From contig NZ_WWIR01000695.1 of NCBI RefSeq assembly GCF_009863025.1, positions 1-59,552 of the forward strand: DNA of 59,552 nt, written 5' to 3'. Positions within the stretch are counted from its first letter, which is position 1. The number at the start of each line of letters is the position of its first letter. This document shows, one piece after another, positions 1-8,315 of this stretch. Both the position numbers and the translations under genes were made by a program. A model generated the notes under the pieces. The model was not told the origin of the DNA and ran no database searches. It saw only the letters and a list, made by a program, of their open reading frames with translations. Source of the stretch: Streptomyces sp. SID4985 (GTDB lineage Bacteria; Actinomycetota; Actinomycetes; Streptomycetales; Streptomycetaceae).

Positions 1-548
1 GGCGGCTGTGGAGCGCCCGGTCCGGCGGGGCCCGGCGCAGACGGCCCGGAGGCGGTCCGCGCGCCCTTCGCCGCGGAGGCGCCGCCGTGTTGCTGGTCCT
101 TCAGCAGATGCGCGAAGGCGTCGGGCTCGTGGTACTCCTCGCCCGAGTGCGAGACCAGGTCGTCCACGCCCACGAACTGGGTCGTGCGCGGGTTGTCGCC
201 GTACGGAAGATGCTGGGTGGCGTCGCCGTCCGGCTCGGGCGCCGGGGTGTTGGCCCACACACGGGGGTCGGGCGCGTAGGGCGACTGCGAGGGCTGGGCG
301 TACAGCGGCTGCTGTCGGTCGTAGCTGCCCGGTGGGGGCGGGGGGTGCGCGGCACGGTCGTAGAGCGCCTCGGCGACCGGGTCCTGGGCGGACAGCTCGC
401 GCTCCCGGTAGGGGTCCCGGTCGTAGGCGTCCTGGAGGTACATGTCGGTCGCGGGCTGCGGCGGCACCTGGCCCTGGTCGGGCGACGTCTCGGGGTGGCC
501 CGAGCCGGCGGCGCCCTGGCCACGGTCACCGTCGTACGGCGCGTTCAT
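1..548 (-). CDS. MurJ/MviN-type lipid II flippase homologue, N-terminal part only
   Basis: The reading frame starts at an ATG at 546-548 and stays open to the left edge, so only about 182 residues of the N-terminus are present. They begin MNAPYDGDRGQG and form a long polar extension rich in Pro, Asp, Gln and Tyr, with no membrane segment. From knowledge of Streptomyces gene order, a MurJ/MviN-like integral membrane protein with a long disordered cytoplasmic N-terminus lies here, beside the DUF6049 gene and cca. The transmembrane part would be outside the window, so the product name rests on context. The DUF6049 gene ends 46 bp upstream on the same strand, which suggests co-transcription. The function would be export of lipid-linked peptidoglycan precursor across the membrane. 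Confidence 0.6.
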   Translation of the reverse strand, partial: MNAPYDGDRGQGAAGSGHPETSPDQGQVPPQPATDMYLQDAYDRDPYRERELSAQDPVAEALYDRAAHPPPPPGSYDRQQPLYAQPSQSPYAPDPRVWANTPAPEPDGDATQHLPYGDNPRTTQFVGVDDLVSHSGEEYHEPDAFAHLLKDQQHGGASAAKGARTASGPSAPGPAGPGAPQP

Positions 549-594
549 GGTTACCCCACCTCATCGTCCCGGGCCAGACCGGCCACGACATCGC

Positions 595-2961
595 TCAACG
601 GTCCACTCTCTCACCCGTGCCGGACGGGTCGGCGCTTTCCGGTGCGGTGTCCGGTGCAGGGTCACTCGGCTGGTCCGGCGCGTCCGCCCCGGAAGGAGAG
701 GAGGACTCCGTCGTGGGGCCGTCCTCGGGGGTGCCGGACTGCTCCGGCTCCCCTTCCGTGCCGTCCTCGGCCGCGTCCTCCTGCTCGGCCCGGCGGGCCG
801 CCGCGCGCTTGCGCTGGGTGTACATCCGGAACCCGGCGAGCACCAGCAGGAGCACACCGCCGCCGATGACCAGCATCACCGTGGGCGTGACCTCGGTGAC
901 CTTCACGTCGAAGCTGACGGGGTCGCCGTATTCCGTGCCGTCCTCGGTGTACAGCTGCGCGATCACTCCGACGCGGCCGTTGGCGTTGGCCGAGGTGGTG
1001 AACTTGACGGACTGGCTGTGGCCGCCGGAGACGTCGACGGGCTGCTCGTAGTACGCCTTGCCTCCGATCTTCAGACGGGTCGGCATGGTCGAGGTGAGCC
1101 GCAGATACAGGTGGCCGACGGGCTGCACGAGGTTGTTCTGCACGGTGACCGGGATGGTCGCGCTGCGCCCGGAGAGCTTGGTCTCCGACTTGTCGATCAG
1201 CTTGACCTGGCCCGCCAGATCGTCGAGCCAGCTCTCCACGCCGCCCCGGAAGGCGTCACCGTCGGCGCGGTGACCCCGCCACGACGTGGACATCCCGCGG
1301 TTTATGGCCCGCCCGAACGGCGTGACCACACGGGACTGGTCCGTGAGGACCACCTGGAAGTTGTCCAGCTTGTCCTGCGTGCGCGCGATCTGCTCGAAGG
1401 CCGACTTCGGCAGCTCCTGCCTGCGCAGCGAGGCGGGGTAGGCGGACGTGGAGGGAATGCGCGTGGTGGCGTTGGGGTCGGGCTTGGCCTTGGCCGCCGC
1501 GCTCAGCCCCTGGGCCTCGGACCAGGTGCCGTTCTGGAGCGCCGTCAGCGCCGTCGCCATGGCCTGGGCCTGGCTCGCGGTCGGCGTCCGCTGAGGAGCG
1601 ATCACGATGCTGCGCTGCTTGTCCGTCTGCGCGTTCACCTCGAGGCTCTGGGCCAGGAACTCCTGCACGGCGAGCGTGGAGGTGTCGGCCCTGGTCAGAT
1701 CGCCCTCGAAGGCCGTGGACAGCCGGGCGTCGGCGACCACGGCCGTGGTGCCACCGCCGACCGGGCGGGTGGCGGACGGCGTGTAGGACAGCCCCGAGCT
1801 CTCCCGGAGGCTGTCACTGCGGGCGATCACCCGGTCGGCGCCCGCGGAGGTGGCGACCTTCATGATCGACGGGTCCACCGCGCCCTCGACGGGCCAGGCG
1901 AAGTCGGTGCTCGGCGTGACATGGAGCACGGTCTTCACGGTCGTGGCGGCGACATCGGTCGCGTCCTTCAGGTGGCTGAGCGAGCCGGTGACGCTGGTGC
2001 CGGTGTGGGCGAGCGAGGCCAGGTCCGGGTCGCCGAAGGGCAGCGCGACGACTTCCTTGCCCGTGACGGCCTTCTGGAGGTTGGCCAGCCACTGTCGGGC
2101 GATGTCCTGGTGCTCACGGGGGCCGGGCGTGGTGGTGCCGCCGGGCGCGTTGATCCGGTAGCCCTTCGCCATGGCCTCCACAGAGGCCAGCAGGTCGGGG
2201 TCGATCACCCATGTGATGTCGAGGCCCTTGCCCAGATCCACCATCTGCGCGAGCCGGCCGCCGGGCGCGATCTCCTTGGCCAGCTCGTCGTCGCGGAAGA
2301 CCGGGGTCTGCGACTCGCCCGCGCCGGTTCGCGCGGTCATGCGGACGGAGGAGATCAGCGGCCACAGGAACGTGGTCCTGGTCGTGGTGTCGGCGTCCGC
2401 GGGCTGCCAGGGCAGGAAGGTCCGCTCGACACCGAGCATCTGGTCCCAGGGCCGTGCGGGAGTCTGGCCGGACACGGCGACCCCGAACGTGTAGACGCCG
2501 TCGCCCTTGAGGTCGAGCTTGTCCACCGGGACGGAGATGCTGAAGTGCTCGGCGATACCGGGGATGAGCTTGGGGAACTTCTCCGCGTACTTGCCGTCGA
2601 CCTCGGTTCCGGTACCGCCCTGGAGGGAGTGCGGATGCCGGGCGATCGCGTCGACCGCCGAGCGCGTGTTCAGCAGCGGGCCCACCCGCAGGCCGACGTG
2701 GGCGCCGGTCACGGTCTGCTTGCCGTTGTTGGTGACGGTGCCGGTCACGGTCACCGTGTCGCCGTCCGTCGGCGCGCTGGGGCTGAGCGAGTCCAGCTCG
2801 ACCGCGACCGAGCCCGATGACGCGGCCTGGGCGGGCGACGCGGCGGAAAGCTGGAGCAACCCGGCCACCAGCGGCGCGCCCGCGAGCAGCGCCCCGGTGC
2901 GCCGCAGCCACCGGCGGGCAGGTGAGGCACTGGTCCCCTGGAAGTCTGCCGCCTCGGCCAC
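595..2961 (-). CDS. DUF6049 family secreted, membrane-anchored protein
   Basis: This is a 788-residue protein with a GTG start. The N-terminus has an Arg-rich stretch (ARRWLRRTG) and a hydrophobic segment ending in SPAQA, a good Sec signal peptide with an AxA cleavage site near residue 46. Most of the protein would be extracellular. A single hydrophobic segment near residues 690-710 (VMLVIGGGVLLLVLAGF) is followed by basic residues (YTQRKRAAARR) and an acidic, Ser/Pro-rich cytoplasmic tail, so the topology is type I. It matches from memory the actinobacterial family DUF6049, conserved beside murJ and cca, whose biochemical role is unknown. It shares the strand with the downstream MurJ-like gene, and a link to cell-wall assembly is an inference from that position. 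It is divergent from cca. Confidence 0.8.
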   Translation of the reverse strand: MAEAADFQGTSASPARRWLRRTGALLAGAPLVAGLLQLSAASPAQAASSGSVAVELDSLSPSAPTDGDTVTVTGTVTNNGKQTVTGAHVGLRVGPLLNTRSAVDAIARHPHSLQGGTGTEVDGKYAEKFPKLIPGIAEHFSISVPVDKLDLKGDGVYTFGVAVSGQTPARPWDQMLGVERTFLPWQPADADTTTRTTFLWPLISSVRMTARTGAGESQTPVFRDDELAKEIAPGGRLAQMVDLGKGLDITWVIDPDLLASVEAMAKGYRINAPGGTTTPGPREHQDIARQWLANLQKAVTGKEVVALPFGDPDLASLAHTGTSVTGSLSHLKDATDVAATTVKTVLHVTPSTDFAWPVEGAVDPSIMKVATSAGADRVIARSDSLRESSGLSYTPSATRPVGGGTTAVVADARLSTAFEGDLTRADTSTLAVQEFLAQSLEVNAQTDKQRSIVIAPQRTPTASQAQAMATALTALQNGTWSEAQGLSAAAKAKPDPNATTRIPSTSAYPASLRRQELPKSAFEQIARTQDKLDNFQVVLTDQSRVVTPFGRAINRGMSTSWRGHRADGDAFRGGVESWLDDLAGQVKLIDKSETKLSGRSATIPVTVQNNLVQPVGHLYLRLTSTMPTRLKIGGKAYYEQPVDVSGGHSQSVKFTTSANANGRVGVIAQLYTEDGTEYGDPVSFDVKVTEVTPTVMLVIGGGVLLLVLAGFRMYTQRKRAAARRAEQEDAAEDGTEGEPEQSGTPEDGPTTESSSPSGADAPDQPSDPAPDTAPESADPSGTGERVDR

Positions 2962-3209
2962 GCGCTAACCCGTCTCTCGTCGTCAGTGGTCGTCGGAATG
3001 TGCGTCCCCGCATGGTAACGATGACGGCTGAGGGGAAGTGCCGCGGACCGCTTCCCAAGATCGGGTACGGCGTCGGCCTGTCCCCTATATCCACTATCAA
3101 GCGGAGCAGTGGCGTACGCCGCAAGAACTGCTCCTTGTGCGGGTATGCCGGACGGCGTCGCCGTCGGCTGCCACCGGTTAAGGAGGCGCGGCCGGTCGGC
3201 CGGGCCACG

Positions 3210-3224
3210 TACCCTTTTCTGTTG
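3210..3224 (+). promoter_or_regulatory. putative leaderless promoter of cca (-10 TACCCT)
   Basis: The hexamer TACCCT at 3210-3215 lies 8 nt before the GTG start of cca, and no ribosome-binding site is visible in the 20 nt upstream of that GTG. This is the layout of a leaderless Streptomyces transcript. I see no convincing -35 hexamer. Confidence 0.35.
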
Positions 3225-4690
3225 TGCCGAACCCCAACGAAGACACTCCCGCTGCCCTGAGCCAGGTGCAGCAGCGCGCGGTGAGCGAGCTGCTGCGGGT
3301 GGCTCCCGTCGCCGACGACCTGGCCCGCCGTTTCAAGGAGGCCGGGTTCTCGCTCGCCCTGGTGGGCGGCTCGGTCCGTGACGCGCTGCTCGGCCGGCTC
3401 GGGAACGACCTGGACTTCACCACCGACGCGCGCCCCGAGGACGTCCTGCGGATCGTCCGGCCCTGGGCGGACGCCGTATGGGAGGTCGGGATCGCGTTCG
3501 GCACGGTCGGCGCGCAGAAGGACGCCCGCGTCGGCGACACCGACCGGCGCTTCCAGATCGAGATCACCACCTACCGGTCGGAGGCGTACGACCGCACCTC
3601 GCGCAAGCCCGAGGTGTCGTACGGCGACTCCATCGAGGAGGACCTGGTCCGCCGCGACTTCACGGTGAACGCGATGGCCGTCGCGCTGCCGGAGAAGGAG
3701 TTCATCGACCCGCACGGCGGCTTGGAGGACCTCGCGGCCCGGGTGCTGCGCACTCCCGGCACGCCCGAGGAGTCGTTCTCGGACGACCCGCTGCGCATGA
3801 TGCGGGCGGCCAGGTTCGCCGCGCAGCTGGACTTCGAGGTGGACCCCGGTGTGATCGCCGCGATGACGGAGATGGCCGGACGCATCGAGATCGTCTCGGC
3901 CGAACGCGTCCGGGACGAGCTGAACAAGCTGATCCTCTCCGCCCACCCCCGCAAGGGGCTGACCCTCCTGGTCGACACCGGCATCGCCGGGCACGTGCTG
4001 CCCGAGCTGCCGGCGCTGCGCCTGGAGCGTGACGAGCACCACCGGCACAAGGACGTCTACGACCACACGCTGATCGTGCTGGAGCAGGCGATCGCCCTGG
4101 AGGAGAACGGCCCGGACCTCGCGCTGCGGCTGGCCGCCCTGCTGCACGACATCGGCAAGCCGCGCACGCGCCGCTTCGAGAAGGACGGCCGGGTCTCCTT
4201 CCACCACCACGAGGTGGTCGGCGCGAAGATGACCAAGAAGCGCATGACGGCTCTGAAGTACTCGAACGAGCTGGTCAGGGACGTCTCGCAGCTCGTCGAG
4301 CTGCACCTGCGCTTCCACGGCTACGGCACCGGCGAGTGGACGGACTCGGCCGTGCGCCGTTATGTCCGTGACGCGGGCCCCCTGCTGGAACGCCTGCACA
4401 AGCTGACCCGCTCCGACTGCACCACGCGGAACAAGCGCCGGGCCGCCGCGCTGTCCCGGGCCTACGACGGCCTGGAGGAGCGCATCGCCCAGCTCCAGGA
4501 GCAGGAGGAGCTGGACGCGATCCGCCCGGACCTCGATGGCAACCAGATCATGGAGATCCTGGGTGTCGGTCCAGGCCCGGTCATCGGCCAGGCGTATAAG
4601 TTCCTGCTGGAGTTGCGGCTGGAGAACGGCCCGATGGAGCACGAGGCGGCGGTGGCGTCCCTCAAGGAGTGGTGGGCCGGACAGAACTGA
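3224..4690 (+). CDS. cca: CCA tRNA nucleotidyltransferase
   Basis: This 488-residue enzyme adds or repairs the 3'-CCA end of tRNAs. The class II nucleotidyltransferase head is clear: GGSVRDALLG near residue 50, the metal-binding DLDFTTD, RRDFTVNAMA in the neck, and the EEDLVRRDF region. An HD-type domain follows (LLHDIGKPRTRRF near residue 300). The only tRNA gene in the window, tRNA-Ser, has no encoded CCA, in keeping with an essential role for this enzyme. The GTG start has no Shine-Dalgarno sequence, but TACCCT lies 8 nt before it, so the mRNA may be leaderless. Two parS sites follow the stop codon. From memory, the S. coelicolor orthologue was studied when poly(A) polymerases were sought and turned out to be the CCA enzyme. 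Confidence 0.93.
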   Translation: MPNPNEDTPAALSQVQQRAVSELLRVAPVADDLARRFKEAGFSLALVGGSVRDALLGRLGNDLDFTTDARPEDVLRIVRPWADAVWEVGIAFGTVGAQKDARVGDTDRRFQIEITTYRSEAYDRTSRKPEVSYGDSIEEDLVRRDFTVNAMAVALPEKEFIDPHGGLEDLAARVLRTPGTPEESFSDDPLRMMRAARFAAQLDFEVDPGVIAAMTEMAGRIEIVSAERVRDELNKLILSAHPRKGLTLLVDTGIAGHVLPELPALRLERDEHHRHKDVYDHTLIVLEQAIALEENGPDLALRLAALLHDIGKPRTRRFEKDGRVSFHHHEVVGAKMTKKRMTALKYSNELVRDVSQLVELHLRFHGYGTGEWTDSAVRRYVRDAGPLLERLHKLTRSDCTTRNKRRAAALSRAYDGLEERIAQLQEQEELDAIRPDLDGNQIMEILGVGPGPVIGQAYKFLLELRLENGPMEHEAAVASLKEWWAGQN

Positions 4691-4708
4691 GGTCGGCCGA
4701 GGCTCCGT

Positions 4709-4722
4709 GTTTCACGTGAAAC
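4709..4722. other. parS: parS site (ParB binding), perfect GTTTCACGTGAAAC
   Basis: Perfect 14-bp palindrome identical to the Streptomyces parS consensus. It lies just after the cca stop codon, 28 bp before a second parS copy. Confidence 0.93.
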
Positions 4723-4734
4723 GCGGACCAGGGT

Positions 4735-6045
4735 TCAGCGGAGGGGCGGTGTTTCACGTGAAACACCGCCCCTCACGCCGTCCAGGCGCCAGGGAACGCG
4801 GTACATCGTCACGGCGACCGTGCCGTAGAGGCAGGCGACGATGACCACGACCGCCGGTGAGCGGCCGTCCGCCGGGAGTATCAGGGCCGCGACCGCAGCG
4901 GCCCCGACGAAGGCGATGTTGAAGAGAACGTCGTAGACGGAGAAGACCCGGCCCCGGAAGCCGTCCTCGACGGACTTCTGCACGATCGTGTCCGTGGCGA
5001 TCTTGGCGCCCTGGGTGGTCAGGCCCAGCACGAAGGCCGCGATCATCAGCGGGACCGCGGCGAAAGGGAGACCCAGGGACGGCTCCAGCACCGCAGCACC
5101 GCCCGCGCACGCCGCGATCCAGCGTCCCGGGCCGAGCCGCCCCGCCGCCCAGGGAGTGATCACGGCCGCCGCGAAGAACCCCGCTCCCGACAGTGCCAGG
5201 GCCAGTCCGAGCAGGCCGAGGCCCTCCCGCGGGGTCGTGGCGAGGCCGTACCGGCACAGCATGAGCAGCAGGACGAGCAGCGCTCCGTAGCAGAAGCGCA
5301 TCAGGGCCATCGACGTGAGCGCCCAGGCCGCGTCCCGGCCGGCGGGGGCCGCGAGGTACCGGACGGCCGCGAACAGCTCGCGCGCGGTGTCCGCGAGCGC
5401 CGCACGCAGGTGTGGGTGGGCGGGCGCCCGGTCGGGGCCGAGCCGGTCGGGCGCCAGGCTCAGGGCGGTGAGTCCGGCGCACAGATACAGGACCGCGCCC
5501 GTCAGCACCACCGTGGCATCGGAATCCGGACCCGTCATGCGGATGAGGAAGGCGAGCCCGCCGCCCGCGGTCGCGGCGAGTGTCCCGGCGGTCGGGGAGA
5601 GCGAATTGGCCAGCACCAGACGGTCGGCGTCCACCACACGCGGCAGTGCGGCGGACAGACCCGCGAGGACGAAACGGTTGACGGCCGTGACGCACAGCGC
5701 GGAAGCGTAGAAGAGCCAGCCGGGCGCCCGCGTGACCATCAGTACGGCGGTGGCCGCTGCCAGCAGGGCGCGCAGCGCGTTGCCGTACACGAACACCTGG
5801 CGGCGCCGCCAGCGGTCCAGCAGGACCCCTGCGAAGGGGCCGACCAGAGAGTACGGGAGCAGCAGGACCGCCATCGCCGAGGCGATCGCCGCGGCCGAGG
5901 TCTGCCGCTCGGGGGAGAAGACGACGTATGTGGCGAGGGCGACCTGGTAGACGCCGTCGGCGCCCTGGGAGAGCAGGCGGACACCGAGCAGGCGCCGGAA
6001 GTCCCGGACCCGCAGCAACCGGCGCAGATCCTGGGCGACGGGCAT
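4735..6045 (-). CDS. MFS transporter
   Basis: This 436-residue protein has about twelve hydrophobic segments, and an LLDRWRRRQVF loop between helices 2 and 3 resembles the MFS GxxxDRxGRR signature. It looks like a proton-driven exporter of the major facilitator superfamily, and no substrate can be assigned. I place the start at the ATG at 6043-6045, which has GAGG about 9 nt upstream. An in-frame GTG at 6060 would add five residues. The last codons overlap a parS site, giving the C-terminal motif GVSRETPPLR. A long hairpin separates it from the ino1 gene upstream on the same strand, so it may have its own promoter. Confidence 0.85.
   Translation of the reverse strand: MPVAQDLRRLLRVRDFRRLLGVRLLSQGADGVYQVALATYVVFSPERQTSAAAIASAMAVLLLPYSLVGPFAGVLLDRWRRRQVFVYGNALRALLAAATAVLMVTRAPGWLFYASALCVTAVNRFVLAGLSAALPRVVDADRLVLANSLSPTAGTLAATAGGGLAFLIRMTGPDSDATVVLTGAVLYLCAGLTALSLAPDRLGPDRAPAHPHLRAALADTARELFAAVRYLAAPAGRDAAWALTSMALMRFCYGALLVLLLMLCRYGLATTPREGLGLLGLALALSGAGFFAAAVITPWAAGRLGPGRWIAACAGGAAVLEPSLGLPFAAVPLMIAAFVLGLTTQGAKIATDTIVQKSVEDGFRGRVFSVYDVLFNIAFVGAAAVAALILPADGRSPAVVVIVACLYGTVAVTMYRVPWRLDGVRGGVSRETPPLR
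4741..4774. terminator. 34-bp perfect palindrome, possible bidirectional terminator between convergent genes
   Basis: The arms flank a parS core, and the whole is a perfect palindrome with no separate loop. It lies where cca and the MFS gene converge, so transcripts from either strand could fold into a long GC-rich hairpin here. There is no U-tract, which is normal for Streptomyces terminators. Confidence 0.5.
4751..4764. other. parS: parS site, perfect, at the core of a 34-bp palindrome
   Basis: Perfect parS. Ten-base arms (gaggggcggt and its exact complement) on either side extend it to a perfect 34-bp palindrome at 4741-4774. The site lies inside the last codons of the MFS gene, where it encodes Val-Ser-Arg-Glu-Thr. 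Confidence 0.93.
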
Positions 6046-6064
6046 GGGAGACAGCCTCACACAT

Positions 6065-6103
6065 GCGGAAGGTCCCCGGGAGATGATCCCGGGGACCTTC
6101 CGC
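6065..6103 (-). terminator. terminator hairpin downstream of inositol-phosphate synthase
   Basis: Perfect 17-bp inverted repeat with a 5-nt loop (arms GCGGAAGGTCCCCGGGA at 6065-6081 and its complement at 6087-6103). It lies between the stop codon of the ino1-type gene and the start of the MFS gene, both on the minus strand. Confidence 0.8.
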
Positions 6104-6140
6104 GCCCTGGCAGGAGCGTTCTCGTGCGAGCGGGACCGCT

Positions 6141-7223
6141 TTAGCGCTCGACGTCGCCGCGGATGAACTTCTCGACGTTCTCGCGGGCCTCGTCGTCGAA
6201 GTACTGGACCGGCGGGGACTTCATGAAGTAGGAGGACGCGGAGAGGATCGGGCCGCCGATGCCGCGGTCCTTGGCGATCTTCGCGGCGCGCAGGGCGTCG
6301 ATGATGACGCCGGCCGAGTTCGGGGAGTCCCAGACCTCGAGCTTGTACTCCAGGTTCAGCGGGACGTCACCGAAGGCACGGCCCTCGAGGCGGACGTAGG
6401 CCCACTTGCGGTCGTCCAGCCAGGCCACGTAGTCGGACGGGCCGATGTGGACGTTCTTCTCGCCGAGGTCCCGGTCGGGGATCTGGGAGGTGACGGCCTG
6501 CGTCTTGGAGATCTTCTTGGACTCCAGGCGCTCGCGCTCGAGCATGTTCTTGAAGTCCATGTTGCCGCCGACGTTCAGCTGCATCGTGCGGTCGAGGACC
6601 ACACCGCGGTCCTCGAACAGCTTCGCCATGACGCGGTGCGTGATGGTGGCGCCGACCTGGGACTTGATGTCGTCACCGACGATCGGGACGCCCGCCTCGG
6701 TGAACTTGTCCGCCCACTCCTTGGTGCCCGCGATGAAGACGGGGAGGGCGTTGACGAAGGCGACCTTGGCGTCGATGGCGCACTGGGCGTAGAACTTCGC
6801 GGCGGCCTCGGAGCCCACCGGGAGGTAGCAGACCAACACGTCGACCTGCTTGTCCTTCAGGACCTGGACGACGTCGACCGGCTCGGCGTCCGACTCCTCG
6901 ATGGTCTCGCGGTAGTACTTGCCGAGGCCGTCGAGGGTGTGACCGCGCTGCACGGTGACACCGGTGGTGGGGACGTCGCAGATCTTGATGGTGTTGTTCT
7001 CGGAGGCGCCGATGGCGTCCGACAGGTCGAGGCCGACCTTCTTGGCGTCGACGTCGAAGGCGGCCACGAACTCGATGTCCCGCACGTGGTAGTCACCGAA
7101 CTGCACGTGCATCAGGCCGGGGACCTTGGACGCCGGGTCGGCGTCCTTGTAGTACTCGACGCCCTGCACCAGCGACGCGGCGCAGTTGCCCACGCCGACG
7201 ACGGCTACGCGAACCGAACCCAT
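6141..7223 (-). CDS. ino1: myo-inositol-1-phosphate synthase
   Basis: This 360-residue enzyme converts glucose 6-phosphate to 1L-myo-inositol 1-phosphate using NAD+. In actinomycetes the product feeds mycothiol and phosphatidylinositol synthesis. The N-terminal Rossmann motif [13 protein letters not shown] is clear, as are the family motifs [10 protein letters not shown] and [11 protein letters not shown] and the C-terminal substrate region with [11 protein letters not shown]. The length fits the short prokaryotic form. The ATG at 7221-7223 is chosen because GGGAG sits 9 nt upstream; an upstream in-frame ATG at 7271 has no such support. The PadR-type regulator gene ends only 44 bp upstream on the same strand, so the two probably form an operon controlled at the PadR operator. 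Confidence 0.95.
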   Translation of the reverse strand: MGSVRVAVVGVGNCAASLVQGVEYYKDADPASKVPGLMHVQFGDYHVRDIEFVAAFDVDAKKVGLDLSDAIGASENNTIKICDVPTTGVTVQRGHTLDGLGKYYRETIEESDAEPVDVVQVLKDKQVDVLVCYLPVGSEAAAKFYAQCAIDAKVAFVNALPVFIAGTKEWADKFTEAGVPIVGDDIKSQVGATITHRVMAKLFEDRGVVLDRTMQLNVGGNMDFKNMLERERLESKKISKTQAVTSQIPDRDLGEKNVHIGPSDYVAWLDDRKWAYVRLEGRAFGDVPLNLEYKLEVWDSPNSAGVIIDALRAAKIAKDRGIGGPILSASSYFMKSPPVQYFDDEARENVEKFIRGDVER

Positions 7224-7267
7224 TCCGGTTGCTCCCTGTGTGTACGAGTGACGCCCCGAGTGGGTCG

Positions 7268-7951
7268 TCACGTGGCGGTGTCGCCGGGCGTATCCGTCCC
7301 CGGGAGGTCCCTGGGACGGGGCAGGCCGCCCGCCGATCCAGATGTGGTGTCCTGCTGAGCGGACTCCCCGGACTCCGACCCCCTCAGGTCGCGCCCGGCC
7401 CGCTCGCTTTCGATGAGCTCGTTCAGCCAGCGCACCTCACGCTCCACGGACTCCATTCCGTGGCGCTGGAGCTCGAGCGTGTAGTCGTCCAGCCGCTCCC
7501 GCGTGCGGGACAGGGAGGAGCGCATCTTCTCCAGACGCTCCTCCAGACGGCTGCGCCGGCCCTCCAGCACGCGCATCCGCACATCGCGCGAGGTCTGCCC
7601 GAAGAAGGCGAACCGCGCGGCGAAGTGCTCGTCCTCGTACGCGTCCGGGCCGGTCTGCGAGAGCAGCTCCTCGAAGTGCTCCTTACCTTCGGCCGTCAGC
7701 CGGTAGACGATCTTCGCGCGGCGTCCGGTGAGGGGAGCCGCCAGAGCGTCTTCGCGGGTGTTGCCGGGTTCCTCGATCAACCAGCCGTTCGCGACCAGCG
7801 TCTTGAGGCAGGGGTACAGCGTTCCGTAGCTGAAGGCCCGGAACACACCCAGGGATGTATTGAGTCGTTTGCGCAGTTCGTAGCCGTGCATCGGAGACTC
7901 GCGCAACAGCCCGAGTACGGCGAACTCAAGGATGCCGGAACGCCGGCTCAT
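7268..7951 (-). CDS. PadR family transcriptional regulator
   Basis: This 227-residue protein has the PadR winged-helix domain at residues 1-90 ([20 protein letters not shown], then [16 protein letters not shown]) and a long helical C-terminus typical of the Vir/PadR-s2 subgroup, which dimerises. The start is the ATG at 7949-7951, with a strong GAGGAGG sequence upstream. It is followed 44 bp downstream by the inositol-1-phosphate synthase gene, so it may regulate inositol and mycothiol supply as well as itself. A perfect inverted repeat with ATGT/ACAT half-sites lies 40 bp upstream of its start. No ligand can be inferred. Confidence 0.9.
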   Translation of the reverse strand: MSRRSGILEFAVLGLLRESPMHGYELRKRLNTSLGVFRAFSYGTLYPCLKTLVANGWLIEEPGNTREDALAAPLTGRRAKIVYRLTAEGKEHFEELLSQTGPDAYEDEHFAARFAFFGQTSRDVRMRVLEGRRSRLEERLEKMRSSLSRTRERLDDYTLELQRHGMESVEREVRWLNELIESERAGRDLRGSESGESAQQDTTSGSAGGLPRPRDLPGTDTPGDTAT

Positions 7952-8315
7952 GAGCGCCTCCTCTCGGCACACAGCGTCTTTATCTCGCGCTGATGTATCG
8001 ACTCGATACATCCCGACGATAGAACGACCTCCGGCATGCGACAAGAGGGCGGATGGTGAACGGGATCACATCACCGATTCGTACGCGGCAAGTTGCCTGA
8101 TTTGGGGTGAACTTCAAGGATCGCAAGGTTTTGACGGTGCGTAGTCTGTGCGGCATGCACACCACCGGGAACCGAGGGGCGCTTGGGGGGCGTCGTGGTC
8201 CCCGGTGCAGTACGGGTGAATGCAGTAACGACCACATCCGTATTTCGGGGGGACCGGAAACCAGCCGCTGTTTCCAGGCGCGCACGGGTGCGCCTGCCCG
8301 AGGAGTAATCGTTCG
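7952..8315. other. divergent intergenic region, padR versus penicillin-binding protein
   Basis: This 364-bp stretch has no credible gene. It holds the PadR operator near its left end and must contain both divergent promoters. The right part carries runs of G (cttggggggcg near 8181 and tttcgggggga near 8242) and ends with the GAGGAG ribosome-binding site of the PBP gene. I find no convincing -10/-35 pair for the PBP gene, although TTGACG at 8131-8136 followed by a TAGTCT could be part of one with non-standard spacing. Confidence 0.5.
7992..8012. promoter_or_regulatory. probable PadR operator, perfect 21-bp inverted repeat
   Basis: GATGTATCGA and TCGATACATC are exact inverted complements around a single central C. 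The outer ATGT...ACAT half-sites match the known PadR-family pattern. It sits 41-61 bp upstream of the padR start codon, as expected for autoregulation. Confidence 0.75.

Noticed and set aside
442..2820. Long open frame on the plus strand across the DUF6049 gene
   Set aside because: It lies opposite a gene with a clear signal peptide and membrane anchor. High GC creates long non-coding frames on the opposite strand, and this one has Arg/Gly/Val-rich, non-protein-like composition.
2114..4642. Long minus-strand frame across cca and DUF6049
   Set aside because: It overlaps two well-supported genes and has no domain, ribosome-binding site or family match.
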